From an uncultured Bacilli bacterium (GTDB lineage: Bacteria > Bacillota_I > Bacilli_A > RF39 > UBA660): DNA of 64,000 nucleotides. Below, piece after piece: positions 25,958 to 33,864 of this stretch. The stretch covers positions 1 to 64,000 of the forward strand of contig CAKOUW010000005.1 of NCBI GenBank assembly GCA_934120715.1, in the 5' to 3' direction. The position numbers were made by a program, and so were the translations under genes. Position 1 is the first letter of the stretch, and each line of letters begins with the position of its first letter. The notes beneath the pieces were generated by a model. The model made no database searches. It worked only from the letters and a program-made list of their open reading frames with translations, and had not been told where the DNA came from.

Positions 25958-27378
25958 TGTCAAACTATATACCTACTATTGGAATAGAAGTACACGTTGA
26001 ATTAAAAACCAACACAAAAATATTTTCAAATTCAAAAAATGGTTATGGACAAATGGCAAATTCATTAACTAATGTCATCGACTTAGGTTATCCAGGAACA
26101 CTTCCAACTCTAAATGAAGAAGTAATTAACTTAGCTATCAAAGCCGCAACTATTCTAAATTGTAAAATAAGAAATGTTATTCATTTTGATCGTAAGAATT
26201 ATTTCTATCCAGATAACCCTAAAAACTATCAAATAACTCAGGCTAGAACACCAATTGGCTATGATGGTTACGTTGAAATAGAAGTAAATGGAGAAAAAAA
26301 GAAAATAGAAATAGAAGAAATGCATATAGAAGAGGATACTTGTAAAAGTGTTCATCGTGGAGAAAAGACATTATTAGATTTCAATAGAGCAGGAGTTCCT
26401 CTAATAGAAATTGTTACTAAGCCATGCATCTCTAGTAGTACAGAAGCTAAACTATACCTAGAAAAATTAAAAGAGTTACTTTTCTATAGTGATATAAGTG
26501 ATTGCAAAATGGAAGAAGGTTCAATGCGTGCTGATGCCAATGTTTCTATAAGAAAAAATGTATCAGATGCTTTTGGTACTAAAGTAGAAATAAAAAACAT
26601 AGGCTCAATTTCCAACGTTGGATTAAGTATTGAGAAAGAAATAAGCCGCCAAGCCGAATTATTAGATAATAATGAAAGCTTTAAGCCACAGACAAGAAGG
26701 TACGATGATAAACTAAAAGATACTGTTTTAATGAGAGTAAAAGAAACAGGTAATGATTATCGTTATTTTCCAGAACCAGATATTCCATATGTAAATATAA
26801 CAAAAGAAATGATTGAAAAAGCTAAAAGTACTATACCAATGTTACCAGATGAAAGAAGAAAACTATACTTAGAAAAAGGTATTTCTGAAACAAATGCTAA
26901 TAAATTAGTACAAAACAAATCTTTAAGTGACTACTTTAATGAATTAATTAATGAGAAAACAAATCTAAAAATTGCTAGTAATCTTTTATTAGGAGACATA
27001 TCATTTTATCTTAACAAAGAAGAAAAACAAATTACAGATACCACACTTACTAAAGAAAGATTTATAGAGTTAATAGAAAATCTTGATAACAATACTATTA
27101 GTAGTAAAAATTTAAAAGAAATACTAGAAAAAGTTTTAACTGATACTAAAAGTATAAAAGAAATAATAAATGATATGGGTATAAAAAATATAACAGATGA
27201 TAGTGCCATAACTGAAATAGTAAAGAAAATAATAGCAGAGAATAAAGAATCCGTTGAAGATTATAAACAGGGGCACGATCGAGCAATAAAATATTTAATG
27301 GGACAAGTTATGAAAGAAACAAAAGGCTCAATAAATCCTAAAATAGCAATGGATATTTTGAAAAAAGAATTAGATTAA
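25957..27378 (+). CDS. gatB: Asp/Glu-tRNA amidotransferase subunit B
   Basis: Binds the misacylated tRNA, activates its side chain with ATP and accepts ammonia channelled from GatA. The hallmarks are present: GIEVHVELKT, the DLGYPGTLP segment, DRKNYFYPDNPKNYQITQ, HIEEDTCKSVH, RAGVPLIEIVT and the tail-domain GQVMKETKGSINPKIAMDIL. 473 aa, complete. Last gene of the operon. Confidence 0.98.
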   Translation: MSNYIPTIGIEVHVELKTNTKIFSNSKNGYGQMANSLTNVIDLGYPGTLPTLNEEVINLAIKAATILNCKIRNVIHFDRKNYFYPDNPKNYQITQARTPIGYDGYVEIEVNGEKKKIEIEEMHIEEDTCKSVHRGEKTLLDFNRAGVPLIEIVTKPCISSSTEAKLYLEKLKELLFYSDISDCKMEEGSMRADANVSIRKNVSDAFGTKVEIKNIGSISNVGLSIEKEISRQAELLDNNESFKPQTRRYDDKLKDTVLMRVKETGNDYRYFPEPDIPYVNITKEMIEKAKSTIPMLPDERRKLYLEKGISETNANKLVQNKSLSDYFNELINEKTNLKIASNLLLGDISFYLNKEEKQITDTTLTKERFIELIENLDNNTISSKNLKEILEKVLTDTKSIKEIINDMGIKNITDDSAITEIVKKIIAENKESVEDYKQGHDRAIKYLMGQVMKETKGSINPKIAMDILKKELD

Positions 27379-27386
27379 ATTGTCAA

Positions 27387-27415
27387 TTGAAAAAGAGTAT
27401 TATATAGTGTATAAT
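27387..27415 (+). promoter_or_regulatory. Consensus promoter after gatB
   Basis: TTGAAA, 17-bp spacer, TATAAT: a near-perfect housekeeping promoter for the two-gene unit that follows. Confidence 0.8.
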
Positions 27416-27441
27416 AAAATAAATTAGGATGTGAGAATATG

Positions 27442-27903
27442 ATGAAATTTATAAAGAAAAATAAACTAGCTATAATTGCCTGTATTATAGTTATATTATT
27501 GATAGTGCTTGCCTTCCAATTAAAAGAAATATTTGCACCAGAAGTAGGTAGTGCTATATATGGAAACAGATTAGATGGAATTGAAGCTGTTAAAATTAGT
27601 AAAGATACTCTAAATAGAATAGAAGATAATTTAAAAGAAGATAGTGTTTCAAAAGTAACTAGCAGAATATCTGGTCGTACAGTTGAAATAATTATAACAG
27701 TTAATTCAGACGTATCAATAGATACAGCTAAGGAATATGCAAACAAGACATTAGAACCATTTTCTGAAGAACAAAAAAAATATTATGACTTTCAGATATT
27801 TGTAAAAAAAGATAGTGATTCAAGTGAATTCCCTATAATTGGATATAAACAGAAAACTAAAGACAATATTTCATGGTCAAAAGATAGAAGGGAAAATGGA
27901 TAA
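27442..27903 (+). CDS. Single-pass membrane protein of unknown function
   Basis: An N-terminal helix (about residues 8-28) and an extracellular domain of about 120 residues with repeated Val/Ile strands (SRISGRTVEIIITVNSDVSIDTAKEYA). I do not recognise the fold. Starts at ATG 27439 or 27442 are equally near the AGGATGTGAG site. Its last base is shared with the start of the next gene, so it is coupled with the GGDEF-like receptor and may be its accessory or ligand-binding partner. Confidence 0.7.
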   Translation: MKFIKKNKLAIIACIIVILLIVLAFQLKEIFAPEVGSAIYGNRLDGIEAVKISKDTLNRIEDNLKEDSVSKVTSRISGRTVEIIITVNSDVSIDTAKEYANKTLEPFSEEQKKYYDFQIFVKKDSDSSEFPIIGYKQKTKDNISWSKDRRENG

Positions 27904-29942
27904 TGAAAAAAAAATTAATCATAATAATTCCTCTTTTAATAGCAGGAATAGCCTTTTTATTTGTATATCGTTACTATAATAAGGAAGATAAAACGACTAC
28001 CCTTACTGTTCAAGAAAAACGTTGGGTAGAAGAAAATAAAAATAACAGTTATGACTTCGAGGTTGTAAATGATTATCCACTATATGGAATTAATGGAGAA
28101 GGAGTAATCTTTAAGTTCTTATCAGACTTAGAAGAAAACATAAAAATAAAGTTCAATAAAATCCCATATTTAAAAGATTCAAAGCCCACATCCAAGGGAT
28201 ACAGAATACAAATACTTAATAATGAATATAAACTAAAGGATAACGATCTATTTCTATTTAATGATAACTATATAATTGTTGGAAAAGAGTATGAAAGAAT
28301 AAATAGAACTAAAGACTTAAAAAATATAACTCTTGGAGTATTTGAAAACGATTCAGAAGAAATAAGTTATTATTTAAAAGGTGGAACCAATCTTTCATAT
28401 AAAATTTATGATAACATTGACAATCTATATGCCGCTTTAGAAAAAGGTGAGGTCAACATGATAGTTGTACCAAATATCATGTACCTAGACTATACCATTG
28501 AAAAAGACAAGTATTTCATAAATTATTACATGACAGAAATGAAAAAGCAAATTGTTTTAACACTAAGCGATGATGAAGAAAAACTTAACGAAATAATTAC
28601 CAAATATTATAATAAGTGGCGTTTAACTAAATATGTTAAAGAATATAATGAAGCTTACTTAGACTACTATGTAACTAAAAATAATCTAAGTGCTAAAACA
28701 AAAGCTAGTCTTCTTTCAAAAGACTATGTATATGGATATGTAAAAAATTACCCATATGAGGACAAAGTTAATGGCAAAATAGCAGGAATAGCTGGTGAAT
28801 ATATTAATAGAATGTCCAGACTTGCTGATATTAACTTCATATTTAAAGAATATAGCACTAAAGAAGAACTAGAAAAAGCCATTGATAAAGGTGAAATTGA
28901 CATCTACTTTGATTATTATAATTATACTAGTGATAAATATAGTGCTACATTATCAACATTTGTAGAAGACTATGTTGTACTAGGATATGCTAAAGATAAT
29001 CATATAGTAAACTCTTTTGAAAGCCTAAAAGATCAAAAAATAGTAATGCTAAATGGTAATTCATTATACAACTATTTTAATACTAACTCTAGAGCAAATA
29101 TTAAATCATATAATAATATAGATAAAATGGTTAAAAATGCTAAAGATAGTATGATAGTAGTAGATAGAGAAATATATACAGCATATCAAAATACTAAATT
29201 TAAAGATTTTACAATATTATATATGGATACAATGTTAAATGATTATAAATTTATGGTTAAAAAGAACGATGCCGCCTTCTATGATTTGTTTAATTACATA
29301 ATAAATACCAATTCATACTACAATTATAGAAACAGTGGTCTTGAAAGCCTAGAAGCATCAATCTTTGAGGACTCTAGCTTAGAACAAATTTATACAATAG
29401 TATTATGTATTATATTTATACCATTATTAACATTGCTAGTAATATATCTAATATATAAAAATAGGAAAAAAGTAAAAAAGAAGAAAGCTACAGATCGTCA
29501 TAAATATACAGATATGTTAACTTCGCTAAAAAATAGAAATTATTTAAATGAAAAAATGCCAGAATGGGAGGATTGCAAAGTATATCCGCAAGCTATTGTA
29601 ATGGTAGATTTAAATAATGTTAAATATGTAAACGATAATTATGGCCATGAAGAAGGAGATCAGTTAATTATTAATGCCGCTAGTATCCTAGTTAATACTC
29701 AATTGGAAAACAGTGAAATAATGAGAACTGATGGTAATGAATTCTTAGTATATTTAGTTGGCTATAGTGAAAGACAAATTCAAACATACGCTAAAAAGTT
29801 AGCTAAGGAAATGAAAAGTCTTCCACATGAGTTTGGTGCCGCCGTTGGACATAGTATGATTTTAGATGAGATTAAAACATTAGATGATGCCATAAATGAA
29901 GCAACCCTTGAAATGATGGCTAATAAAGAAGAATTAAAGTAA
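27903..29942 (+). CDS. Solute-binding-domain receptor with degenerate GGDEF domain
   Basis: 679 aa. A membrane segment (about 4-22) is followed by two tandem type-3 solute-binding-like domains outside the cell (about 40-245 and 265-480), then a second membrane segment (about 497-518) and a cytoplasmic GGDEF domain (about 530-679). The GGDEF fold is clear (LTSLKNRNYLNEKMPEW, MVDLNNVKYVNDNYGHEEGD), but the active-site loop reads RTDGNEFLV. The first Gly and the catalytic Asp are replaced (DGNEF instead of GGDEF). It may therefore be a GTP or c-di-GMP sensor rather than a cyclase. The extracellular half suggests detection of amino-acid-like ligands. Confidence 0.85.
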   Translation: MKKKLIIIIPLLIAGIAFLFVYRYYNKEDKTTTLTVQEKRWVEENKNNSYDFEVVNDYPLYGINGEGVIFKFLSDLEENIKIKFNKIPYLKDSKPTSKGYRIQILNNEYKLKDNDLFLFNDNYIIVGKEYERINRTKDLKNITLGVFENDSEEISYYLKGGTNLSYKIYDNIDNLYAALEKGEVNMIVVPNIMYLDYTIEKDKYFINYYMTEMKKQIVLTLSDDEEKLNEIITKYYNKWRLTKYVKEYNEAYLDYYVTKNNLSAKTKASLLSKDYVYGYVKNYPYEDKVNGKIAGIAGEYINRMSRLADINFIFKEYSTKEELEKAIDKGEIDIYFDYYNYTSDKYSATLSTFVEDYVVLGYAKDNHIVNSFESLKDQKIVMLNGNSLYNYFNTNSRANIKSYNNIDKMVKNAKDSMIVVDREIYTAYQNTKFKDFTILYMDTMLNDYKFMVKKNDAAFYDLFNYIINTNSYYNYRNSGLESLEASIFEDSSLEQIYTIVLCIIFIPLLTLLVIYLIYKNRKKVKKKKATDRHKYTDMLTSLKNRNYLNEKMPEWEDCKVYPQAIVMVDLNNVKYVNDNYGHEEGDQLIINAASILVNTQLENSEIMRTDGNEFLVYLVGYSERQIQTYAKKLAKEMKSLPHEFGAAVGHSMILDEIKTLDDAINEATLEMMANKEELK

Positions 29943-29954
29943 GAGGTAGATAAA

Positions 29955-30770
29955 ATGGAGAAAGTAAGAAGCTTTTTAAAAAAGGTAATAGACATTATCA
30001 CAACACCAGAGATGAGAATATTACCAGGGCAACTTGCTTTCTTTTTTGTTGTTTCTCTAATTCCATTAATTGCTTTATTAGGAGCTATTGCTTCATCCTT
30101 TACAGCCTCAACTGCTGCCTTAAAAGAGGCTATAGAAATGTCGATGCCATCAGGAGCAGGCAAATTACTAATTACTATAATATCAAGCGATGGACTAAAT
30201 TTTAACATAGGTGTTTTCTTTATTTCAGCCTTTATTTTAGCCTCAAATGGTACTAACTCTATCATAAATGCTTCAAATGAAATATATAAATTTGAGCCAA
30301 AAGACTTTATAAGTAGAAGAATAAAAGCTATTATAATGACCTTCATTTTAGTAATACTTTTAACGTTCTTATTACTAGTTCCAGTCTTCGGAGATTCTAT
30401 ATTTACAATTTTAAAAGATCAAGGTAGCAATAACAATGCGATTAACTTTTTACATAATATGTATCAACTAGCTAAATATCCAATAAGTTTAATAATAATA
30501 TATTTTAATATTAAACTAATCTATGTAATAGCACCAGATCAACAAATAGAAAGTAAAACTACTACTAAAGGAGCTATTTTTACTACTATAAGTTGGATAG
30601 TAGCATCTGAGGTATATTCATTCTATGTAGAAACATTTACCAAATATGATATTTTTTATGGAAGTATTTCTAACATTTTAATTCTACTATTATGGGTATA
30701 TTTATTATCATACATATTTGTTATAGGACTAGTTATAAATGTTGGAACATATAAAGAAAAGAAAAATTAA
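29955..30770 (+). CDS. YihY/BrkB family membrane protein
   Basis: 271 aa with six hydrophobic segments and the family pattern: MRILPGQLAFFFVVSLIPL near the N-terminus, SNGTNSIINASNEIYK in the middle and YGSISNILILLLWVYLLSYIFVIG near the end. The biochemical function of this widespread family is not settled; older RNase BN labels are wrong. It lies 12 bases after the GGDEF-like gene with an AGAGGTAG site, so it may share its transcript. Confidence 0.88.
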   Translation: MEKVRSFLKKVIDIITTPEMRILPGQLAFFFVVSLIPLIALLGAIASSFTASTAALKEAIEMSMPSGAGKLLITIISSDGLNFNIGVFFISAFILASNGTNSIINASNEIYKFEPKDFISRRIKAIIMTFILVILLTFLLLVPVFGDSIFTILKDQGSNNNAINFLHNMYQLAKYPISLIIIYFNIKLIYVIAPDQQIESKTTTKGAIFTTISWIVASEVYSFYVETFTKYDIFYGSISNILILLLWVYLLSYIFVIGLVINVGTYKEKKN

Positions 30771-30801
30771 AGGAGGTTTCTAATGAAACTTTCCTTTTAA
30801 A
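30770..30801 (+). terminator. Probable terminator
   Basis: An imperfect stem AAAGGAGGTTTC / GAAACTTTCCTTT is followed by a short T run. The AGGAGG in the left arm is not followed by an ORF. Confidence 0.5.
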
Positions 30802-30811
30802 ATGCAACAGA

Positions 30812-30840
30812 TTGAAAAACAAGACTATACGTGATATAAT
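30812..30840 (+). promoter_or_regulatory. Promoter of the LtaS-like gene
   Basis: TTGAAA, 17-bp spacer, TATAAT with extended TGA. The start codon is only 18 bases from the -10, giving a leader of about 12 bases that is just long enough to hold the ribosome site. Confidence 0.75.
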
Positions 30841-30858
30841 TATGTGACGAGGTATGAT

Positions 30859-32928
30859 ATGAAAAAAATAGAATTTAAATATAACAAAGTAAAGGACAAG
30901 ATCATAAGAAAAGCTAAAGATCTTAAAGATAAAAAAGTAATAAATAACTATCTTAAAAGAAATGTATTATTTCTAACCTATGTTATAACTTGCTTATTAA
31001 ATGCAACAATACTTAGATTTTTCTGTATTCACAGTTTAAGTAACTATTTATCAATAAAAGCTATTATGGGTGATTTATCACTAATAATAATAATTGGCTC
31101 TTTTGGATATCTTCTAAAACCTAAAAATAGATTTACTTACTACTTAATTGCTGATATATTTCTAAGCGCCATATGCATGATTAACTCGGTATATTACACC
31201 TTTTACTCATCATTTGCATCTGTTTCAATGCTATCACTAACTCAATATATTGGGGATGTAGGAGATGCTGTCGTTGAGAATGTATTGCAGTTAAAGGATT
31301 TAGTATATGTTATTGGTCCACTTGCATTAATATTTGTTCATATTAAATTAAAGAAAAAGAATTATTATAAAAAAGTAGAAATAAAATCAGAACGTAAAAA
31401 AAGAGCAACCAAGACTCTTTGTACAGGAGCTGGCCTTTTAGCACTATTCATAATTACCCTAACATCGTTAGATGTAACAAGATTCATAAAACAATGGAAT
31501 AAAGAGTATATAGTCATGCGTTTTGGTATTTATATATATCAAAGTAATGACCTAATAACTTCAATTCAGCCTAAGATTAATTCTATGTTTGGTTATGATA
31601 AAGCTAAAAAGAATTTCAATGAGTATTTTAAAGATAAAACAGAACAAACTACTAATGAATACACAGATATTTTTAAAGGCAAAAACATCCTAGTAATTCA
31701 TGCAGAAAGCATGCAAGGAAATGTTATTGGTCTAGAATTTAATGGTCAAGAAGTCAGCCCAACTCTAAATAAACTTTCCAAAGAAGGAATGTACTTTTCA
31801 AATTATTATTCACAAGTAAGTGTTGGAACAAGTAGTGATACAGAATTAACCTTTAATACCTCACTTATGCCTACAAAGAGCGGTACTGCCTTTGTATCAT
31901 ATGCTGATAGAACTTATATTTCTATGCCAAAATTATTAAATGAAAAAGGTTATTATACATTTAGTATGCATGCTAATAATGCAGACTTTTGGAATAGAAG
32001 AACAATGCATAAGAGTCTAGGATATCAAAGATTCTATAGTAAAAAAGACTATAAAGTAACGTCAGATAAAATAATAGGTTTAGGTTTATCCGATGAAGAA
32101 TTCTTTAAACAATCTATTCCGAAATTAACAAACATCGCTGAAAAATATGATAATTGGTACGGCATAATGATTATGTTATCAAATCATACACCATTCTCTG
32201 ATACAGATAAATATGGTGAATTTGCTGTGGATATCAAAGAAACAGTAGTAAATGAAGATGGTGTTGAGGAAGAAGTAACCTATCCATATATGGAAGGAAC
32301 TAAATTGGGTAATTATTTTAAATCATTCCACTATGCTGATAAACAACTAGGCAGTTTCATTGAACAACTAGATGAAAATGGCTTATTAGATAATACTGTT
32401 TTAGTTATATATGGCGATCACGATGCTAGACTATCTAGAAATGATTACAATAGACTATATAATTACGATAAAGAAAATGATAGTACTTTAAATAAGGATG
32501 ATCCAAACTATAAAGAGTATGATTCATATCAATATGAATTAGGTAGAAAAGTTCCATTTATTATTTGGACTAAAGATATGGCAGGTAGTAAGTATAATAT
32601 GGAGATAACTAATGTTATGGGAATGTATGATGCTCTACCAACTCTAAGTAATATGTTTGGTGTACATAATAAATATCAATTAGGACATGATATCTTTAAT
32701 ATTAAAGAAAATAACATTGTATGCTTCCCTAATGGAAACTGGTTAACAAATAAAGTATATTATAATAGTCAAAAAATGGAATATTTGTCATTAACGGGAG
32801 AAGCTATAAGTGAAGAAGAAATAAAAAATAATACTGAGTATACCAACAAACTTTTAGATGTTTCCAATGATATAATAGTATTTAATTTATTAGATGATAA
32901 TAAAGAAGAAAATCTAAAAACAGAATAG
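30859..32928 (+). CDS. ltaS: LTA synthase family sulfatase-fold phosphoglycerol transferase
   Basis: Polymerises glycerol phosphate from phosphatidylglycerol onto a lipid anchor outside the membrane. About five N-terminal helices (residues 30-215) are followed by an extracellular sulfatase domain (about 275-610). Key residues: metal Glu in VIHAESMQG, nucleophile Thr324 (VGTSSDTELTFNTSLMP), the NNADFWNRR segment, and the DH pair in YGDHDAR. About 689 aa, somewhat longer than S. aureus LtaS. ATG 30859 chosen because ACGAGG is 6 bases upstream. Paralogues of this family differ in substrate, so true LTA synthesis is likely but not proved. Confidence 0.87.
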   Translation: MKKIEFKYNKVKDKIIRKAKDLKDKKVINNYLKRNVLFLTYVITCLLNATILRFFCIHSLSNYLSIKAIMGDLSLIIIIGSFGYLLKPKNRFTYYLIADIFLSAICMINSVYYTFYSSFASVSMLSLTQYIGDVGDAVVENVLQLKDLVYVIGPLALIFVHIKLKKKNYYKKVEIKSERKKRATKTLCTGAGLLALFIITLTSLDVTRFIKQWNKEYIVMRFGIYIYQSNDLITSIQPKINSMFGYDKAKKNFNEYFKDKTEQTTNEYTDIFKGKNILVIHAESMQGNVIGLEFNGQEVSPTLNKLSKEGMYFSNYYSQVSVGTSSDTELTFNTSLMPTKSGTAFVSYADRTYISMPKLLNEKGYYTFSMHANNADFWNRRTMHKSLGYQRFYSKKDYKVTSDKIIGLGLSDEEFFKQSIPKLTNIAEKYDNWYGIMIMLSNHTPFSDTDKYGEFAVDIKETVVNEDGVEEEVTYPYMEGTKLGNYFKSFHYADKQLGSFIEQLDENGLLDNTVLVIYGDHDARLSRNDYNRLYNYDKENDSTLNKDDPNYKEYDSYQYELGRKVPFIIWTKDMAGSKYNMEITNVMGMYDALPTLSNMFGVHNKYQLGHDIFNIKENNIVCFPNGNWLTNKVYYNSQKMEYLSLTGEAISEEEIKNNTEYTNKLLDVSNDIIVFNLLDDNKEENLKTE

Positions 32929-32939
32929 AGAGGGATATT

Positions 32940-33566
32940 ATGAAATTAAAGAAAAAAGTAAGAAAGATTCTAATCATTATAGTAGTTGTACTGTTATTAG
33001 CTGTTTTAGCCTTTTTAATAGTAAGAAAAGTAGTATCTAAAAAACCAGTAAAAGAAGCCCAGGTACTAAATAAAATAGAGGCTTATGATTATGTACTAAA
33101 AGATAATAAAAGCAAGAAGTATCAAAAAGAATTTTCAGAGCTAGTAAAAATATTAAAAAAAGATCCAGTAAATGAAGAGGAATATGCTTCAAAGATAGCC
33201 GAGATGTTTATTACCGATTTTTATTCATTAAGCGATAAAAGTGCTAAAACAGATGTTGGAGGAGTAGATTTTGTCTATCCAGATAACTTAGCTAACTTCT
33301 TAGAAAATGCTGAAGATACCATTTATAAACACGTAGAAAGTAATATCTATGGTAACAGAAATCAAAGCCTTCCAACTATAGATACCGTGAGTATCGAAAG
33401 TGTTGAAAAAACAACCTTTACACATGGTGAAGAAACTGATGAAAATGCATACTTAGTAAAAGCAACATGGACATATAAAGAAGAAGCATTTTCAGATTAT
33501 CAATCCAAAGCTAGTATGATATTCATTCATAAAGATAAAAAATTATATTTAGCTGAATTAGCTTAA
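32940..33566 (+). CDS. Single-pass membrane protein coupled to the LtaS-like gene
   Basis: 208 aa. A strongly hydrophobic helix (about 10-29) is followed by a Lys-rich turn and an extracellular domain of about 170 residues with helix-then-strand character, ending in VKATWTYKEEAFSDYQSKASMIFIHKDKKLYLAEL. That end resembles NTF2-like or similar small alpha/beta domains, but I cannot name it. It lies 11 bases after the LtaS-like gene and ends at a terminator, so it is probably an accessory of lipoteichoic acid synthesis; this is inferred from position. Confidence 0.7.
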   Translation: MKLKKKVRKILIIIVVVLLLAVLAFLIVRKVVSKKPVKEAQVLNKIEAYDYVLKDNKSKKYQKEFSELVKILKKDPVNEEEYASKIAEMFITDFYSLSDKSAKTDVGGVDFVYPDNLANFLENAEDTIYKHVESNIYGNRNQSLPTIDTVSIESVEKTTFTHGEETDENAYLVKATWTYKEEAFSDYQSKASMIFIHKDKKLYLAELA

Positions 33567-33590
33567 AAGCATCTTCCTAGATGCTTTTTA
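33565..33590 (+). terminator. Rho-independent terminator
   Basis: AAAAGCATCT / AGATGCTTTT stem with a 4-base loop, overlapping the stop codon. The following 33591-33818 is AT-rich spacer in which I see no gene. Confidence 0.85.
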
Positions 33591-33816
33591 ATTTATAATA
33601 ATTTTCTCCTACAAAGACTAATAATATAAATTTTAAAAAGCTTATAAGCCTAGATTGTATTTCATATCAGTAAATAGTATTTGAAGTAAAAAAATAAAAA
33701 TAAAACATTTGAATTGTATATAAGCAAATAATTATCTATAAATACAAGTATAAATATATACTTAAATGACAATTATTATTAAAAAGAATCCAAACAGGGT
33801 AGTAATATTAGAGCAC

Positions 33817-33852
33817 AAAAAAGAGGGTAACCATTATTGATTAGCCTCTTTT
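33817..33852 (-). terminator. Terminator of the LCP gene
   Basis: On the minus strand AAAAGAGG pairs with CCTCTTTT, with a few further pairs inside and one mismatch, followed by T residues. It lies 13 bases behind the stop codon of the LCP gene. Confidence 0.75.
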
Positions 33853-33864
33853 ATTATAAAGTAA

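Noticed and set aside
27006..27209. Small Ile/Ser-rich minus-strand frames inside gatB and ligA
   Set aside because: Antisense shadows of Lys/Glu-rich coding regions.
29780..30346. Minus-strand 188-aa frame over the GGDEF/YihY junction
   Set aside because: It spans the boundary of two well-supported plus-strand genes and has no family features.
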